The translations under genes and the position numbers were made by a program. This document shows, piece by piece, positions 49,001 to 57,269 of a stretch of DNA of 64,000 nt; within the stretch, counting starts at the first letter, position 1; every line of letters begins with the position of its first letter. The notes under the pieces were generated by a model, which had not been told where the DNA came from, searched no databases, and was given only the letters and a program-made list of their open reading frames with translations. This DNA is from Tritrichomonas musculus (taxonomy: Eukaryota > Parabasalia > Tritrichomonadida > Tritrichomonadidae): NCBI GenBank assembly GCA_039105265.1, contig JAPFFF010000028.1, positions 1,364,001 to 1,428,000 of the forward strand, written 5' to 3'.

Positions 49001-50012
49001 TATTAACATTGAACATATTGGTATTCATGACTGACATGTGATTTGAAAAGTCGGTGAAGTGATTATTGCAACCGATGTTGCACGAGAATGAGACCGCCAG
49101 CGAGTTTAATACATTGTATACATGGGAAACAAAAGGCGAACGTGGGAAGGAGCAAAAATTGAATGGAACCGCCGGAACCGTGCTCGGATGGACGAAGGTC
49201 TCAGGGAGGAGCACCTTCTGGCTGAGTTCTGCATCTGATGCAGGTACTGCCGGGCGGTTTCGGTCGAGTATTGGTTGCCCATTCGAAATGATCATTTGTC
49301 CTCGGGCAACCAATACACCTTCAACTGACTTATCCTTTGCAAGGTAACTCAGAGGGGAACGGGCAGCCAGTGAAGGATCGCTCGTAATGACGAACCAAGA
49401 GGGGTTCTGACCACCCTCTGGATTCGTCGGATTATAGTGTACTCCTGACTGCAGGAGTACCTCTGTCGTCCTTTGTGTATTAGGAACTATGAGATTTCTG
49501 GCGCAATTTGGTCGGCTCGTAGAATCACTTTGATGCGCATCTGATCTAAATTCTTCGGAATCTGAAAAGTCTGGGGAAACGTTGGAATCGCTCTGTGAGG
49601 TACTCCGTATGTTGATAGGAGCAGGTCCAACCGGCGGGTGCCGCTGCTCCGTAGGATATGAAATTCGATCTGTGAGTGAGTATTGCGCGGGAAGATTATG
49701 AGGAACATTTGGAACATATCGAGGCTGTGTATTTGATTGAGTTGAGTTCGGGGCAAACTGGTCCCCGTTTTTGTGCGTCTTTGAATTGATCTCTCTTGAG
49801 TGGCGAGATATTGGAGAAGTAGCGAGTTTGTTGTAATTTATATTGAAAGGGCTATCTACTGTACTAATTTGAGGCGAAAAACTGCGAAATTCGGGTGTTC
49901 CATTTCCATCATCATCAGAAAAATTTCCACCAAAATCATCAATTTTGGTATCAATCGAATCAGCGTCGAGTGCTAATTCGGAAAATCTAGGTTTGGTCGT
50001 GCAAAAAAGCAT
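43038..50012 (-). CDS. LINE polyprotein of U10
   Basis: 2,324 residues, uninterrupted, identical by eye to the U11 protein. It differs from U9 by lacking one central 18-residue repeat. All motifs of the U9 map are present: three C2H2 fingers, RT with AYADD, CCHC and the RPDVWW/IAEFTIPYG endonuclease. At DNA level it differs from U9 in a patch near 45180-45200, where it matches U3. Confidence 0.93.
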   Translation of the reverse strand: MLFCTTKPRFSELALDADSIDTKIDDFGGNFSDDDGNGTPEFRSFSPQISTVDSPFNINYNKLATSPISRHSREINSKTHKNGDQFAPNSTQSNTQPRYVPNVPHNLPAQYSLTDRISYPTEQRHPPVGPAPINIRSTSQSDSNVSPDFSDSEEFRSDAHQSDSTSRPNCARNLIVPNTQRTTEVLLQSGVHYNPTNPEGGQNPSWFVITSDPSLAARSPLSYLAKDKSVEGVLVARGQMIISNGQPILDRNRPAVPASDAELSQKVLLPETFVHPSTVPAVPFNFCSFPRSPFVSHVYNVLNSLAVSFSCNIGCNNHFTDFSNHMSVMNTNMFNVNNSNSFTNNSFINNNISNYNVSHNNVNLVHHSVDVDNQTVESTAHVAHHSVDVDNRVVASMAHVAHHSVDVDNQIVASTAHVVHHNVDVDNQIVKSTAHVAHHSVDVDYQTVKSTALVANHSVDVDNQIVKSTAHVAHHAVDVDNQTVKSTAHVAHHTVDVDNQIVKSTAHVAHHAVDVDNQIVKSTAHVAHHAVDVDNQIVTSTAHVAHHAVDVDNQIVKSTAHVAHHAVDVDNQIVKSTAHVAHHAVDVDNQIVKSTAHVAHHAVDVDNRVVASTAHVTHHNVDVDNQTVTSTAHITHHSVGVDDRVVTSTAHIDHHQVVTKEKLFTSVIEVPKFVFEINEKVVPLFTLSGNHSLLNTFSNNNFLGSRTNSLGTQTTSNSSGTSSVVSGAEEFTDAHSHSEHSDHSDDDNHGGSDDNPSSPVGDNVSIDWIVSELAGVKTKTDMKSLIDILQVANIDTSPFANVSDVDTPIILLMYQKDRWLGVGQFYCPCCDKTFPTCASLSFHLKSTHTTNNIPLEQAAFEYIVGRKLRWKIDSPHLPPDAFHYRTIHVCPCSDCDYLVSRANSLSSHMGSSHQDMEALKREVGVFWAMSILHAKKHRKLLVASDVYHDLHGSLCMKCKDFVGRDKATVKQHTNRSHPQANVEGHRVQAIDISISVNWLSPETDDDEIREANTDLERIKIVRSENRVTQDDERQMPVQPRADESVDLQVMEDRRRGEDSRRRRRQAGFIPANERLPEAHLHSVSSSSEEDTHTIDEHPAHPASASIVDIESCLSKAENWKSRCMKEDDDFVHLPKLWGDRLAKHRKKFEEVFNSEVKDVLNWYNEAINLSDSLEKSSRMLLCEGMISKIILILRKSIRKFVRSARRGSDKIRRPHSLETPIQMKSASKFIAGIELLHSRIHITDDDLDQPQRNVIADIKEKLVRFLSQAPLEFSQLLGSGDLDSIDGLIYDEHYDERMKFIRAKLEELEILNNSPSSLGYKKFLQKFYAEDAKRTLDWFVLNDDTPECVVPVEDFENVYGSSWSDAAALGDDPDGVYTLQRRISSNNSDELKSLILNEEAILKAVRSRSNLSAVGCDGISNGVWKVGGSVTATIIKNVLCCMLDTGLFPEVLKMNKTVMLFKKGDPDDAHSWRPITITPTIYRMLMCHISRSLQTLNSKHRFISPSQKGFMRIPAGAAEHATVVDEMIHDAARNQKSLYITTIDFSDAFGSVPHKLIKKNLTDIGFDLSFVKTIINSYRDSSTKIISNNRRSNSICFRKGVKQGCPLSPTLFNICIEPLLARLNACKEDGYHWLDSATTVQAYADDIIVFSDSEVGMKNLLSVVEHFCSYAGDMKINCKKCHAFTYIAHNGSRSVLNDNFTIAGGRIDNISIQNNTTYLGLPIACKSSQRKHHVFRRIEDMTKDVIRITSSALRFTQAVDAIKRFVIPKIDYELMANTAPTNCLSRLDELIRGKLSKMIGAAGIPTAWFYTTKNDGGLYIQKLTDRQKALTIRLYIALMESNDKSIRDMVKASDEAEIIFRDATIDLTSPFLHLKVKDNGALDAKRNRGTSNILARCVKALHDANMGLILKDDMFTLKDLNSNVTYDVNTSNVVKHIMKVMSDRYYSDLCQHKMRGHTFTTLKNSPLSNYFMKPNALMADSVVRFAIKARTNTLMTASLAAHRNPQMSNRCTRCGQIETLNHILNGCKRCKHKFTKRHDEVVKVLCKYLTEKKRVIVHCNQSVRGRSNEHITGDSASLRPDVWWWDGDQLKIAEFTIPYGMLSGNDDESTLVIRRREKLNKYQKLVDDCRNQLNCNVSLFVFIVSSLGAIPDDTINELKKVTVTTKDALKLAGRMVAAALRESMILYIDTKIKKRVNDNNEDEDNDNDNGNDYDNDVENVNVLDTDGDDDSNDLNDTSSNVTDGESADDEYNSVNILDDEEWRELIDASADVDRSGPPSELDTTDDETDVLENPGTTPLWNQTQGADPASATEEEGVQHSSSEF
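48054..48917 (-). repeat. 54-bp coding repeat, 16 copies (U10)
   Basis: Sixteen in-frame copies. Compared with U9, one copy of the central HHAVDVDNQIVKSTAHVA type is missing, between the HHT copy and the copy ending IVTS. Confidence 0.95.
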
Positions 50013-50153
50013 ATATGAAAACTAAAAAAAAAATCTCCTCCCGTGTGGAAAATTCGTTTATTAATCATTAGAGTAAGTATAAAATACTAATAAACGAGAG
50101 TGATGATTCACTCACAATAAAATAAAAGGGGCGGGCCCCAATAAAAAATCTGC

Positions 50154-53100
50154 CTAAAATTCAGAAGAGGAGTGTTGGACTCCCTCCTCTTCGGTAGCGG
50201 AGGCAGGGTCGGCACCTTGAGTTTGGTTCCATAGTGGGGTGGTGCCTGGATTTTCCAGTACGTCAGTTTCATCATCAGTAGTGTCAAGCTCAGACGGGGG
50301 CCCCGACCTGTCAACATCCGCACTTGCATCAATGAGTTCCCGCCATTCTTCGTCGTCCAGGATGTTGACAGAGTTGTACTCATCGTCTGCGGACTCCCCG
50401 TCGGTAACATTGGAGCTAGTATCATTGAGATCATTAGAATCATCGTCACCATCAGTATCAAGAACATTAACATTTTCAACATCGTTATCATAATCGTTAC
50501 CATTATCGTTATCGTTATCTTCATCTTCATTGTTGTCGTTAACCCTCTTCTTAATCTTAGTATCAATGTACAATATCATAGATTCCCGTAAAGCGGCTGC
50601 TACCATCCTCCCTGCAAGTTTGAGTGCGTCTTTGGTCGTGACTGTCACTTTCTTGAGTTCATTGATGGTGTCATCGGGTATTGCACCGAGGGAGGAGACA
50701 ATGAACACAAATAGCGACACATTGCAGTTCAACTGGTTTCTGCAATCATCGACAAGCTTCTGGTACTTGTTCAACTTCTCTCTGCGTCGTATGACTAAGG
50801 TGGATTCATCATCATTGCCAGATAACATTCCGTATGGGATGGTGAATTCAGCTATCTTCAGCTGGTCACCGTCCCACCACCATACATCTGGTCTGAGAGA
50901 AGCAGAGTCACCAGTGATGTGTTCGTTGCTGCGTCCACGAACACTTTGGTTACAATGCACGATGACTCTCTTCTTTTCGGTAAGGTACTTGCAAAGTACC
51001 TTGACAACTTCGTCGTGTCTCTTTGTGAATTTGTGTTTGCACCGCTTGCACCCGTTTAAGATGTGATTGAGAGTTTCAATCTGTCCACAACGAGTGCAAC
51101 GGTTACTCATTTGAGGGTTTCTGTGAGCAGCAAGTGATGCTGTCATGAGCGTATTCGTACGTGCTTTGATAGCGAATCTGACGACAGAGTCCGCCATCAA
51201 AGCATTGGGCTTCATGAAGTAGTTGCTCAATGGTGAGTTTTTCAATGTCGTGAATGTATGTCCTCTCATCTTGTGCTGACAAAGATCTGAATAGTAACGG
51301 TCACTCATGACTTTCATGATGTGTTTAACAACATTAGAGGTGTTAACATCATATGTGACATTACTATTCAGATCTTTGAGCGTAAACATATCATCTTTGA
51401 GTATCAGACCCATGTTAGCGTCGTGCAAAGCTTTAACACATCGGGCTAAGATGTTCGACGTCCCGCGGTTACGCTTTGCATCTAACGCACCATTGTCTTT
51501 AACTTTCAGGTGCAAGAACGGTGAAGTCAAGTCGATGGTAGCATCCCTGAAGATGATCTCGGCTTCATCAGAAGCCTTGACCATATCACGGATGCTTTTA
51601 TCGTTAGACTCCATCAAAGCAATGTAGAGTCTGATAGTGAGAGCTTTCTGGCGATCTGTGAGTTTCTGTATGTAAAGACCGCCATCGTTTTTCGTCGTGT
51701 AGAACCAGGCGGTTGGAATACCAGCAGCACCGATCATTTTGGACAGCTTGCCCCGAATGAGTTCATCTAATCGACTGAGGCAATTTGTCGGTGCTGTGTT
51801 CGCCATCAGTTCGTAGTCAATCTTGGGAATCACGAACCGTTTGATGGCGTCAACCGCTTGTGTGAACCGAAGAGCGCTGCTAGTAATTCGAATGACGTCC
51901 TTCGTCATGTCTTCGATTCGCCGAAAAACGTGATGTTTACGCTGCGAAGATTTGCACGCGATTGGAAGTCCGAGATACGTTGTATTGTTCTGAATACTGA
52001 TGTTATCAATACGTCCTCCAGCAATGGTGAAGTTGTCGTTCAACACACTGCGAGAACCATTGTGAGCAATGTATGTGAAAGCGTGGCACTTCTTGCAGTT
52101 GATCTTCATGTCGCCTGCATAACTGCAGAAGTGCTCCACGACCGAAAGCAAGTTCTTCATCCCGACTTCCGAGTCCGAGAACACGATTATGTCATCGGCG
52201 TAAGCTTGAACGGTTGTCGCTGAGTCCAACCAATGATAACCGTCCTCCTTGCAAGCGTTCAACCGCGCGAGGAGAGGTTCGATACAAATGTTGAATAATG
52301 TCGGACTCAGCGGGCAACCTTGCTTGACGCCTTTGCGAAAACAGATAGAATTAGATCGTCTGTTGTTGCTGATGATCTTCGTCGAAGAGTCTCTGTACGA
52401 ATTAATAATCGTTTTAACAAAAGAAAGATCAAAGCCAATGTCTGTAAGATTCTTTTTAATAAGTTTATGTGGTACGGAACCAAATGCATCAGAAAAGTCG
52501 ATCGTCGTGATGTAGAGTGACTTTTGGTTCCGTGCAGCATCGTGTATCATCTCATCAACCACAGTTGCATGCTCAGCCGCTCCAGCTGGAATACGCATGA
52601 ATCCTTTCTGACTCGGTGATATGAACCTATGTTTTGAATTCAGCGTTTGAAGCGAGCGGCTGATGTGACACATCAGCATCCGATAAATCGTCGGAGTGAT
52701 GGTGATAGGACGCCACGAATGGGCGTCGTCAGGGTCTCCTTTCTTAAACAACATGACGGTTTTGTTCATTTTCAACACCTCCGGAAAGAGACCCGTGTCA
52801 AGCATGCAACACAACACATTCTTGATGATCGTCGCCGTGACACTCCCGCCAACCTTCCACACACCATTTGAAATGCCGTCGCATCCGACGGCAGACAGAT
52901 TGGATCTCGATCTGACCGCTTTGAGAATAGCTTCTTCGTTGAGGATGAGTGATTTGAGTTCATCAGAATTATTCGATGAAATTCTGCGCTGAAGAGTGTA
53001 AACACCATCTGGGTCATCCCCGAGAGCAGCAGCATCGCTCCACGAGGACCCGTACACGTTCTCGAAATCTTCGACTGGGACGACACATTCCGGTGTGTCG

Positions 53101-56100
53101 TCGTTCAACACGAACCAGTCGAGTGTACGTTTGGCGTCTTCAGCGTAGAATTTCTGAAGGAACTTCTTGTAGCCAAGCGAGGAAGGAGAGTTGTTGAGAA
53201 TCTCCAATTCCTCTAGCTTGGCGCGTATGAATTTCATCCTTTCATCGTAATGCTCGTCGTAAATCAAACCGTCAATTGAGTCCAAGTCACCACTCCCAAG
53301 AAGTTGAGAGAACTCCAAAGGAGCCTGTGACAGAAAGCGAACAAGCTTCTCTTTGATGTCTGCGATGACATTACGTTGAGGTTGATCGAGATCATCATCA
53401 GTGATGTGAATGCGGGAATGCAGGAGTTCAATACCAGCGATGAATTTGGAGGCCGACTTCATCTGAATCGGTGTCTCCAAGGAATGCGGGCGACGAATCT
53501 TATCTGAACCTCTCCGTGCCGAACGAACGAACTTCCTAATCGACTTCCGTAGAATGAGAATGATTTTCGAAATCATCCCTTCGCAGAGAAGCATTCGGCT
53601 GCTCTTTTCCAAAGAGTCAGAGAGGTTAATAGCTTCATTATACCAATTGAGAACATCCTTGACTTCACTGTTAAACACTTCTTCGAACTTTTTCCTGTGC
53701 TTCGCTAAACGGTCACCCCACAGCTTCGGGAGGTGCACGAAATCATCATCTTCCTTCATGCACCTCGACTTCCAATTCTCAGCTTTGGACAGGCAACTCT
53801 CAATGTCCACGATCGAAGCTGACGCTGGGTGAGCCGGATGTTCATCAATTGTGTGAGTATCTTCTTCGCTAGATGAAGAGACTGAATGCAAGTGCGCCTC
53901 AGGTAGTCTCTCGTTGGCAGGTATGAACCCAGCCTGTCGTCTCCGTCTGCGTGAGTCTTCCCCGCGACGACGATCTTCCATCACTTGGAGATCCACCGAT
54001 TCGTCTGCCCGAGGTTGCACTGGCATCTGTCTCTCATCATCTTGAGTGACTCTGTTCTCACTCCTCACAATCTTGATTCTCTCCAGGTCAGTGTTGGCTT
54101 CACGAATTTCATCGTCATCGGTTTCAGGCGAAAGCCAATTAACGGATATACTGATGTCGATTGCCTGAACCCGATGACCTTCAACATTGGCCTGGGGATG
54201 TGATCTGTTGGTATGCTGTTTGACTGTAGCTTTGTCTCTACCAACGAAGTCCTTGCATTTCATGCACAAGGAACCGTGCAGGTCATGGTAAACATCGCTA
54301 GCCACAAGTAATTTCCGATGTTTCTTAGCGTGCAGAATGCTCATCGCCCAGAAGACTCCAACTTCACGTTTAAGCGCTTCCATGTCCTGGTGCGATGAGC
54401 CCATGTGGCTGCTCAATGAGTTCGCTCTGCTGACCAAGTAGTCGCAGTCGCTGCACGGACAAACGTGAATGGTACGATAGTGAAAAGCGTCAGGCGGAAG
54501 GTGAGGTGAATCGATCTTCCACCTCAGCTTCCTGCCGACAATGTACTCGAACGCCGCTTGCTCCAGAGGAATGTTATTCGTCGTGTGCGTCGATTTGAGG
54601 TGAAAAGACAAGGACGCACATGTGGGAAACGTTTTGTCGCAGCAAGGGCAGTAAAACTGCCCAACTCCTAACCATCTGTCTTTCTGATACATGAGGAGAA
54701 TGATAGGAGTGTCAACGTCGCTAACGTTTGCGAATGGTGAAGTGTCGATGTTTGCCACCTGCAAGATATCAATGAGAGACTTCATGTCTGTTTTGGTCTT
54801 CACACCAGCCAATTCGCTCACGATCCAATCAATGGAAACATTGTCACCCACAGGTGAAGAAGGATTATCATCACTACCACCGTGATTGTCATCATCGGAA
54901 TGATCAGAGTGTTCAGAGTGAGAATGAGCATCGGTGAACTCTTCAGCACCACTAACAACGCTGCTTGTACCAGAAGAGTTACTGGTAGTTTGAGTACCTA
55001 AGGAGTTGGTTCGAGATCCGAGGAAATTATTGTTTGAGAATGTGTTAAGCAACGAATGGTTCCCAGAGAGAGTAAATAGTGGAACCACTTTCTCATTGAT
55101 CTCGAACACAAACTTAGGTACCTCAATCACTGATGTGAATAATTTCTCCTTCGTGACTACTTGATGATGATCGATGTGAGCAGTTGACGTGACAACCCGA
55201 TCGTCAACGCCAACAGAATGGTGCGTGATGTGAGCCGTTGACGTGACGGTTTGGTTGTCAACGTCAACGTTGTGGTGAGTGACGTGAGCTGTTGACGCGA
55301 CAACCCGATTGTCAACGTCAACAGCGTGATGAGCGACGTGAGCTGTTGACTTGACAATCTGATTGTCAACGTCAACAGCGTGATGAGCGACGTGAGCTGT
55401 TGACTTGACAATCTGATTGTCAACGTCAACAGCGTGATGAGCGACGTGAGCTGTTGACTTGACAATCTGATTGTCAACGTCAACAGCGTGATGAGCGACG
55501 TGAGCTGTTGACGTGACAATCTGATTGTCAACGTCAACAGCGTGATGAGCGACGTGAGCTGTTGATTTGACAATCTGATTGTCAACGTCAACAGCGTGAT
55601 GAGCGACGTGAGCTGTTGATTTGACAATCTGATTGTCAACGTCAACAGTGTGATGAGCGACGTGAGCTGTTGACTTGACAGTCTGATTGTCAACGTCAAC
55701 AGCGTGATGAGCGACGTGGGCTGTTGACTTGACAATCTGATTGTCAACGTCAACAGAATGATTAGCAACGAGGGCTGTTGACTTGACAGTCTGATAGTCA
55801 ACGTCAACAGAATGATGAGCGACGTGGGCTGTTGACTTGACAATCTGATTGTCAACGTCAACATTATGATGTACCACGTGTGCCGTTGACGCGACAATCT
55901 GATTGTCGACGTCAACGCTATGATGAGCAACATGAGCCATTGACGCGACAACCCGATTGTCGACGTCAACGCTGTGGTGAGCTACATGAGCAGTTGACTC
56001 GACAGTCTGGTTGTCGACGTCAACGCTATGATGAACAAGATTAACATTGTTATGAGAAACATTATAGTTAGAGATATTATTATTAATGAAACTATTATTA

Positions 56101-57128
56101 GTGAAACTATTACTATTATTAACATTGAACATATTGGTATTCATGACTGACATGTGATTTGAAAAGTCGGTGAAGTGATTATTGCAACCGATGTTGCACG
56201 AGAATGAGACCGCCAGCGAGTTTAATACATTGTATACATGGGAAACAAAAGGCGAACGTGGGAAGGAGCAAAAATTGAATGGAACCGCCGGAACCGTGCT
56301 CGGATGGACGAAGGTCTCAGGGAGGAGCACCTTCTGGCTGAGTTCTGCATCTGATGCAGGTACTGCCGGGCGGTTTCGGTCGAGTATTGGTTGCCCATTC
56401 GAAATGATCATTTGTCCTCGGGCAACCAATACACCTTCAACTGACTTATCCTTTGCAAGGTAACTCAGAGGGGAACGGGCAGCCAGTGAAGGATCGCTCG
56501 TAATGACGAACCAAGAGGGGTTCTGACCACCCTCTGGATTCGTCGGATTATAGTGTACTCCTGACTGCAGGAGTACCTCTGTCGTCCTTTGTGTATTAGG
56601 AACTATGAGATTTCTGGCGCAATTTGGTCGGCTCGTAGAATCACTTTGATGCGCATCTGATCTAAATTCTTCGGAATCTGAAAAGTCTGGGGAAACGTTG
56701 GAATCGCTCTGTGAGGTACTCCGTATGTTGATAGGAGCAGGTCCAACCGGCGGGTGCCGCTGCTCCGTAGGATATGAAATTCGATCTGTGAGTGAGTATT
56801 GCGCGGGAAGATTATGAGGAACATTTGGAACATATCGAGGCTGTGTATTTGATTGAGTTGAGTTCGGGGCAAACTGGTCCCCGTTTTTGTGCGTCTTTGA
56901 ATTGATCTCTCTTGAGTGGCGAGATATTGGAGAAGTAGCGAGTTTGTTGTAATTTATATTGAAAGGGCTATCTACTGTACTAATTTGAGGCGAAAAACTG
57001 CGAAATTCGGGTGTTCCATTTCCATCATCATCAGAAAAATTTCCACCAAAATCATCAATTTTGGTATCAATCGAATCAGCGTCGAGTGCTAATTCGGAAA
57101 ATCTAGGTTTGGTCGTGCAAAAAAGCAT
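50154..57128 (-). CDS. LINE polyprotein of U11
   Basis: 2,324 residues, uninterrupted, with the same sequence as U10 by eye. An intact frame in two consecutive identical copies shows that either the element is currently active or the tandem pair arose by very recent duplication. The domain order is as in U9, with 16 repeats. Confidence 0.93.
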   Translation of the reverse strand: MLFCTTKPRFSELALDADSIDTKIDDFGGNFSDDDGNGTPEFRSFSPQISTVDSPFNINYNKLATSPISRHSREINSKTHKNGDQFAPNSTQSNTQPRYVPNVPHNLPAQYSLTDRISYPTEQRHPPVGPAPINIRSTSQSDSNVSPDFSDSEEFRSDAHQSDSTSRPNCARNLIVPNTQRTTEVLLQSGVHYNPTNPEGGQNPSWFVITSDPSLAARSPLSYLAKDKSVEGVLVARGQMIISNGQPILDRNRPAVPASDAELSQKVLLPETFVHPSTVPAVPFNFCSFPRSPFVSHVYNVLNSLAVSFSCNIGCNNHFTDFSNHMSVMNTNMFNVNNSNSFTNNSFINNNISNYNVSHNNVNLVHHSVDVDNQTVESTAHVAHHSVDVDNRVVASMAHVAHHSVDVDNQIVASTAHVVHHNVDVDNQIVKSTAHVAHHSVDVDYQTVKSTALVANHSVDVDNQIVKSTAHVAHHAVDVDNQTVKSTAHVAHHTVDVDNQIVKSTAHVAHHAVDVDNQIVKSTAHVAHHAVDVDNQIVTSTAHVAHHAVDVDNQIVKSTAHVAHHAVDVDNQIVKSTAHVAHHAVDVDNQIVKSTAHVAHHAVDVDNRVVASTAHVTHHNVDVDNQTVTSTAHITHHSVGVDDRVVTSTAHIDHHQVVTKEKLFTSVIEVPKFVFEINEKVVPLFTLSGNHSLLNTFSNNNFLGSRTNSLGTQTTSNSSGTSSVVSGAEEFTDAHSHSEHSDHSDDDNHGGSDDNPSSPVGDNVSIDWIVSELAGVKTKTDMKSLIDILQVANIDTSPFANVSDVDTPIILLMYQKDRWLGVGQFYCPCCDKTFPTCASLSFHLKSTHTTNNIPLEQAAFEYIVGRKLRWKIDSPHLPPDAFHYRTIHVCPCSDCDYLVSRANSLSSHMGSSHQDMEALKREVGVFWAMSILHAKKHRKLLVASDVYHDLHGSLCMKCKDFVGRDKATVKQHTNRSHPQANVEGHRVQAIDISISVNWLSPETDDDEIREANTDLERIKIVRSENRVTQDDERQMPVQPRADESVDLQVMEDRRRGEDSRRRRRQAGFIPANERLPEAHLHSVSSSSEEDTHTIDEHPAHPASASIVDIESCLSKAENWKSRCMKEDDDFVHLPKLWGDRLAKHRKKFEEVFNSEVKDVLNWYNEAINLSDSLEKSSRMLLCEGMISKIILILRKSIRKFVRSARRGSDKIRRPHSLETPIQMKSASKFIAGIELLHSRIHITDDDLDQPQRNVIADIKEKLVRFLSQAPLEFSQLLGSGDLDSIDGLIYDEHYDERMKFIRAKLEELEILNNSPSSLGYKKFLQKFYAEDAKRTLDWFVLNDDTPECVVPVEDFENVYGSSWSDAAALGDDPDGVYTLQRRISSNNSDELKSLILNEEAILKAVRSRSNLSAVGCDGISNGVWKVGGSVTATIIKNVLCCMLDTGLFPEVLKMNKTVMLFKKGDPDDAHSWRPITITPTIYRMLMCHISRSLQTLNSKHRFISPSQKGFMRIPAGAAEHATVVDEMIHDAARNQKSLYITTIDFSDAFGSVPHKLIKKNLTDIGFDLSFVKTIINSYRDSSTKIISNNRRSNSICFRKGVKQGCPLSPTLFNICIEPLLARLNACKEDGYHWLDSATTVQAYADDIIVFSDSEVGMKNLLSVVEHFCSYAGDMKINCKKCHAFTYIAHNGSRSVLNDNFTIAGGRIDNISIQNNTTYLGLPIACKSSQRKHHVFRRIEDMTKDVIRITSSALRFTQAVDAIKRFVIPKIDYELMANTAPTNCLSRLDELIRGKLSKMIGAAGIPTAWFYTTKNDGGLYIQKLTDRQKALTIRLYIALMESNDKSIRDMVKASDEAEIIFRDATIDLTSPFLHLKVKDNGALDAKRNRGTSNILARCVKALHDANMGLILKDDMFTLKDLNSNVTYDVNTSNVVKHIMKVMSDRYYSDLCQHKMRGHTFTTLKNSPLSNYFMKPNALMADSVVRFAIKARTNTLMTASLAAHRNPQMSNRCTRCGQIETLNHILNGCKRCKHKFTKRHDEVVKVLCKYLTEKKRVIVHCNQSVRGRSNEHITGDSASLRPDVWWWDGDQLKIAEFTIPYGMLSGNDDESTLVIRRREKLNKYQKLVDDCRNQLNCNVSLFVFIVSSLGAIPDDTINELKKVTVTTKDALKLAGRMVAAALRESMILYIDTKIKKRVNDNNEDEDNDNDNGNDYDNDVENVNVLDTDGDDDSNDLNDTSSNVTDGESADDEYNSVNILDDEEWRELIDASADVDRSGPPSELDTTDDETDVLENPGTTPLWNQTQGADPASATEEEGVQHSSSEF
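55170..56033 (-). repeat. 54-bp coding repeat, 16 copies (U11)
   Basis: Sixteen in-frame copies in the same order of variants as in U10. Confidence 0.95.
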
Positions 57129-57269
57129 ATATGAAAACTAAAAAAAAAATCTCCTCCCGTGTGGAAAATTCGTTTATTAATCATTAGAGTAAGTATAAAA
57201 TACTAATAAACGAGAGTGATGATTCACTCACAATAAAATAAAAGGGGCGGGCCCCAATAAAAAATCTGC

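Larger units (their letters stand above)
42919..50034 (-). mobile_element. U10: full-length LINE
   Basis: A 7,116-bp unit. It has the same length and the same predicted protein as U11, with 16 repeats. The 3' UTR, leader and A-run (10 A) are also the same as in U9 and U11. Such identity over 7 kb means very recent copying or array amplification, or collapsed and duplicated assembly. Confidence 0.93.
50035..57150 (-). mobile_element. U11: full-length LINE
   Basis: A 7,116-bp unit matching U10 in length and all features checked. Its 5' junction with U10's box and its 3' junction with U12 show the standard box, ten A and no spacer. Confidence 0.93.
16203..57164 (-). repeat. 14-bp junction box, 12 copies
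   Basis: The plus-strand box ctcctcccgtgtgg starts at 16203, 17075, 18151, 25011, 25875, 26951, 27821, 28927, 35749, 42919, 50035 and 57151, without a single mismatch. On the sense (minus) strand each copy reads CCACACGGGAGGAG followed by A and a run of 8-22 T. It lies between the 3' end of one unit and the 5' end of the next. Conservation across LINEs and both short-unit families shows it is a shared terminal or target signal. Confidence 0.95.
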
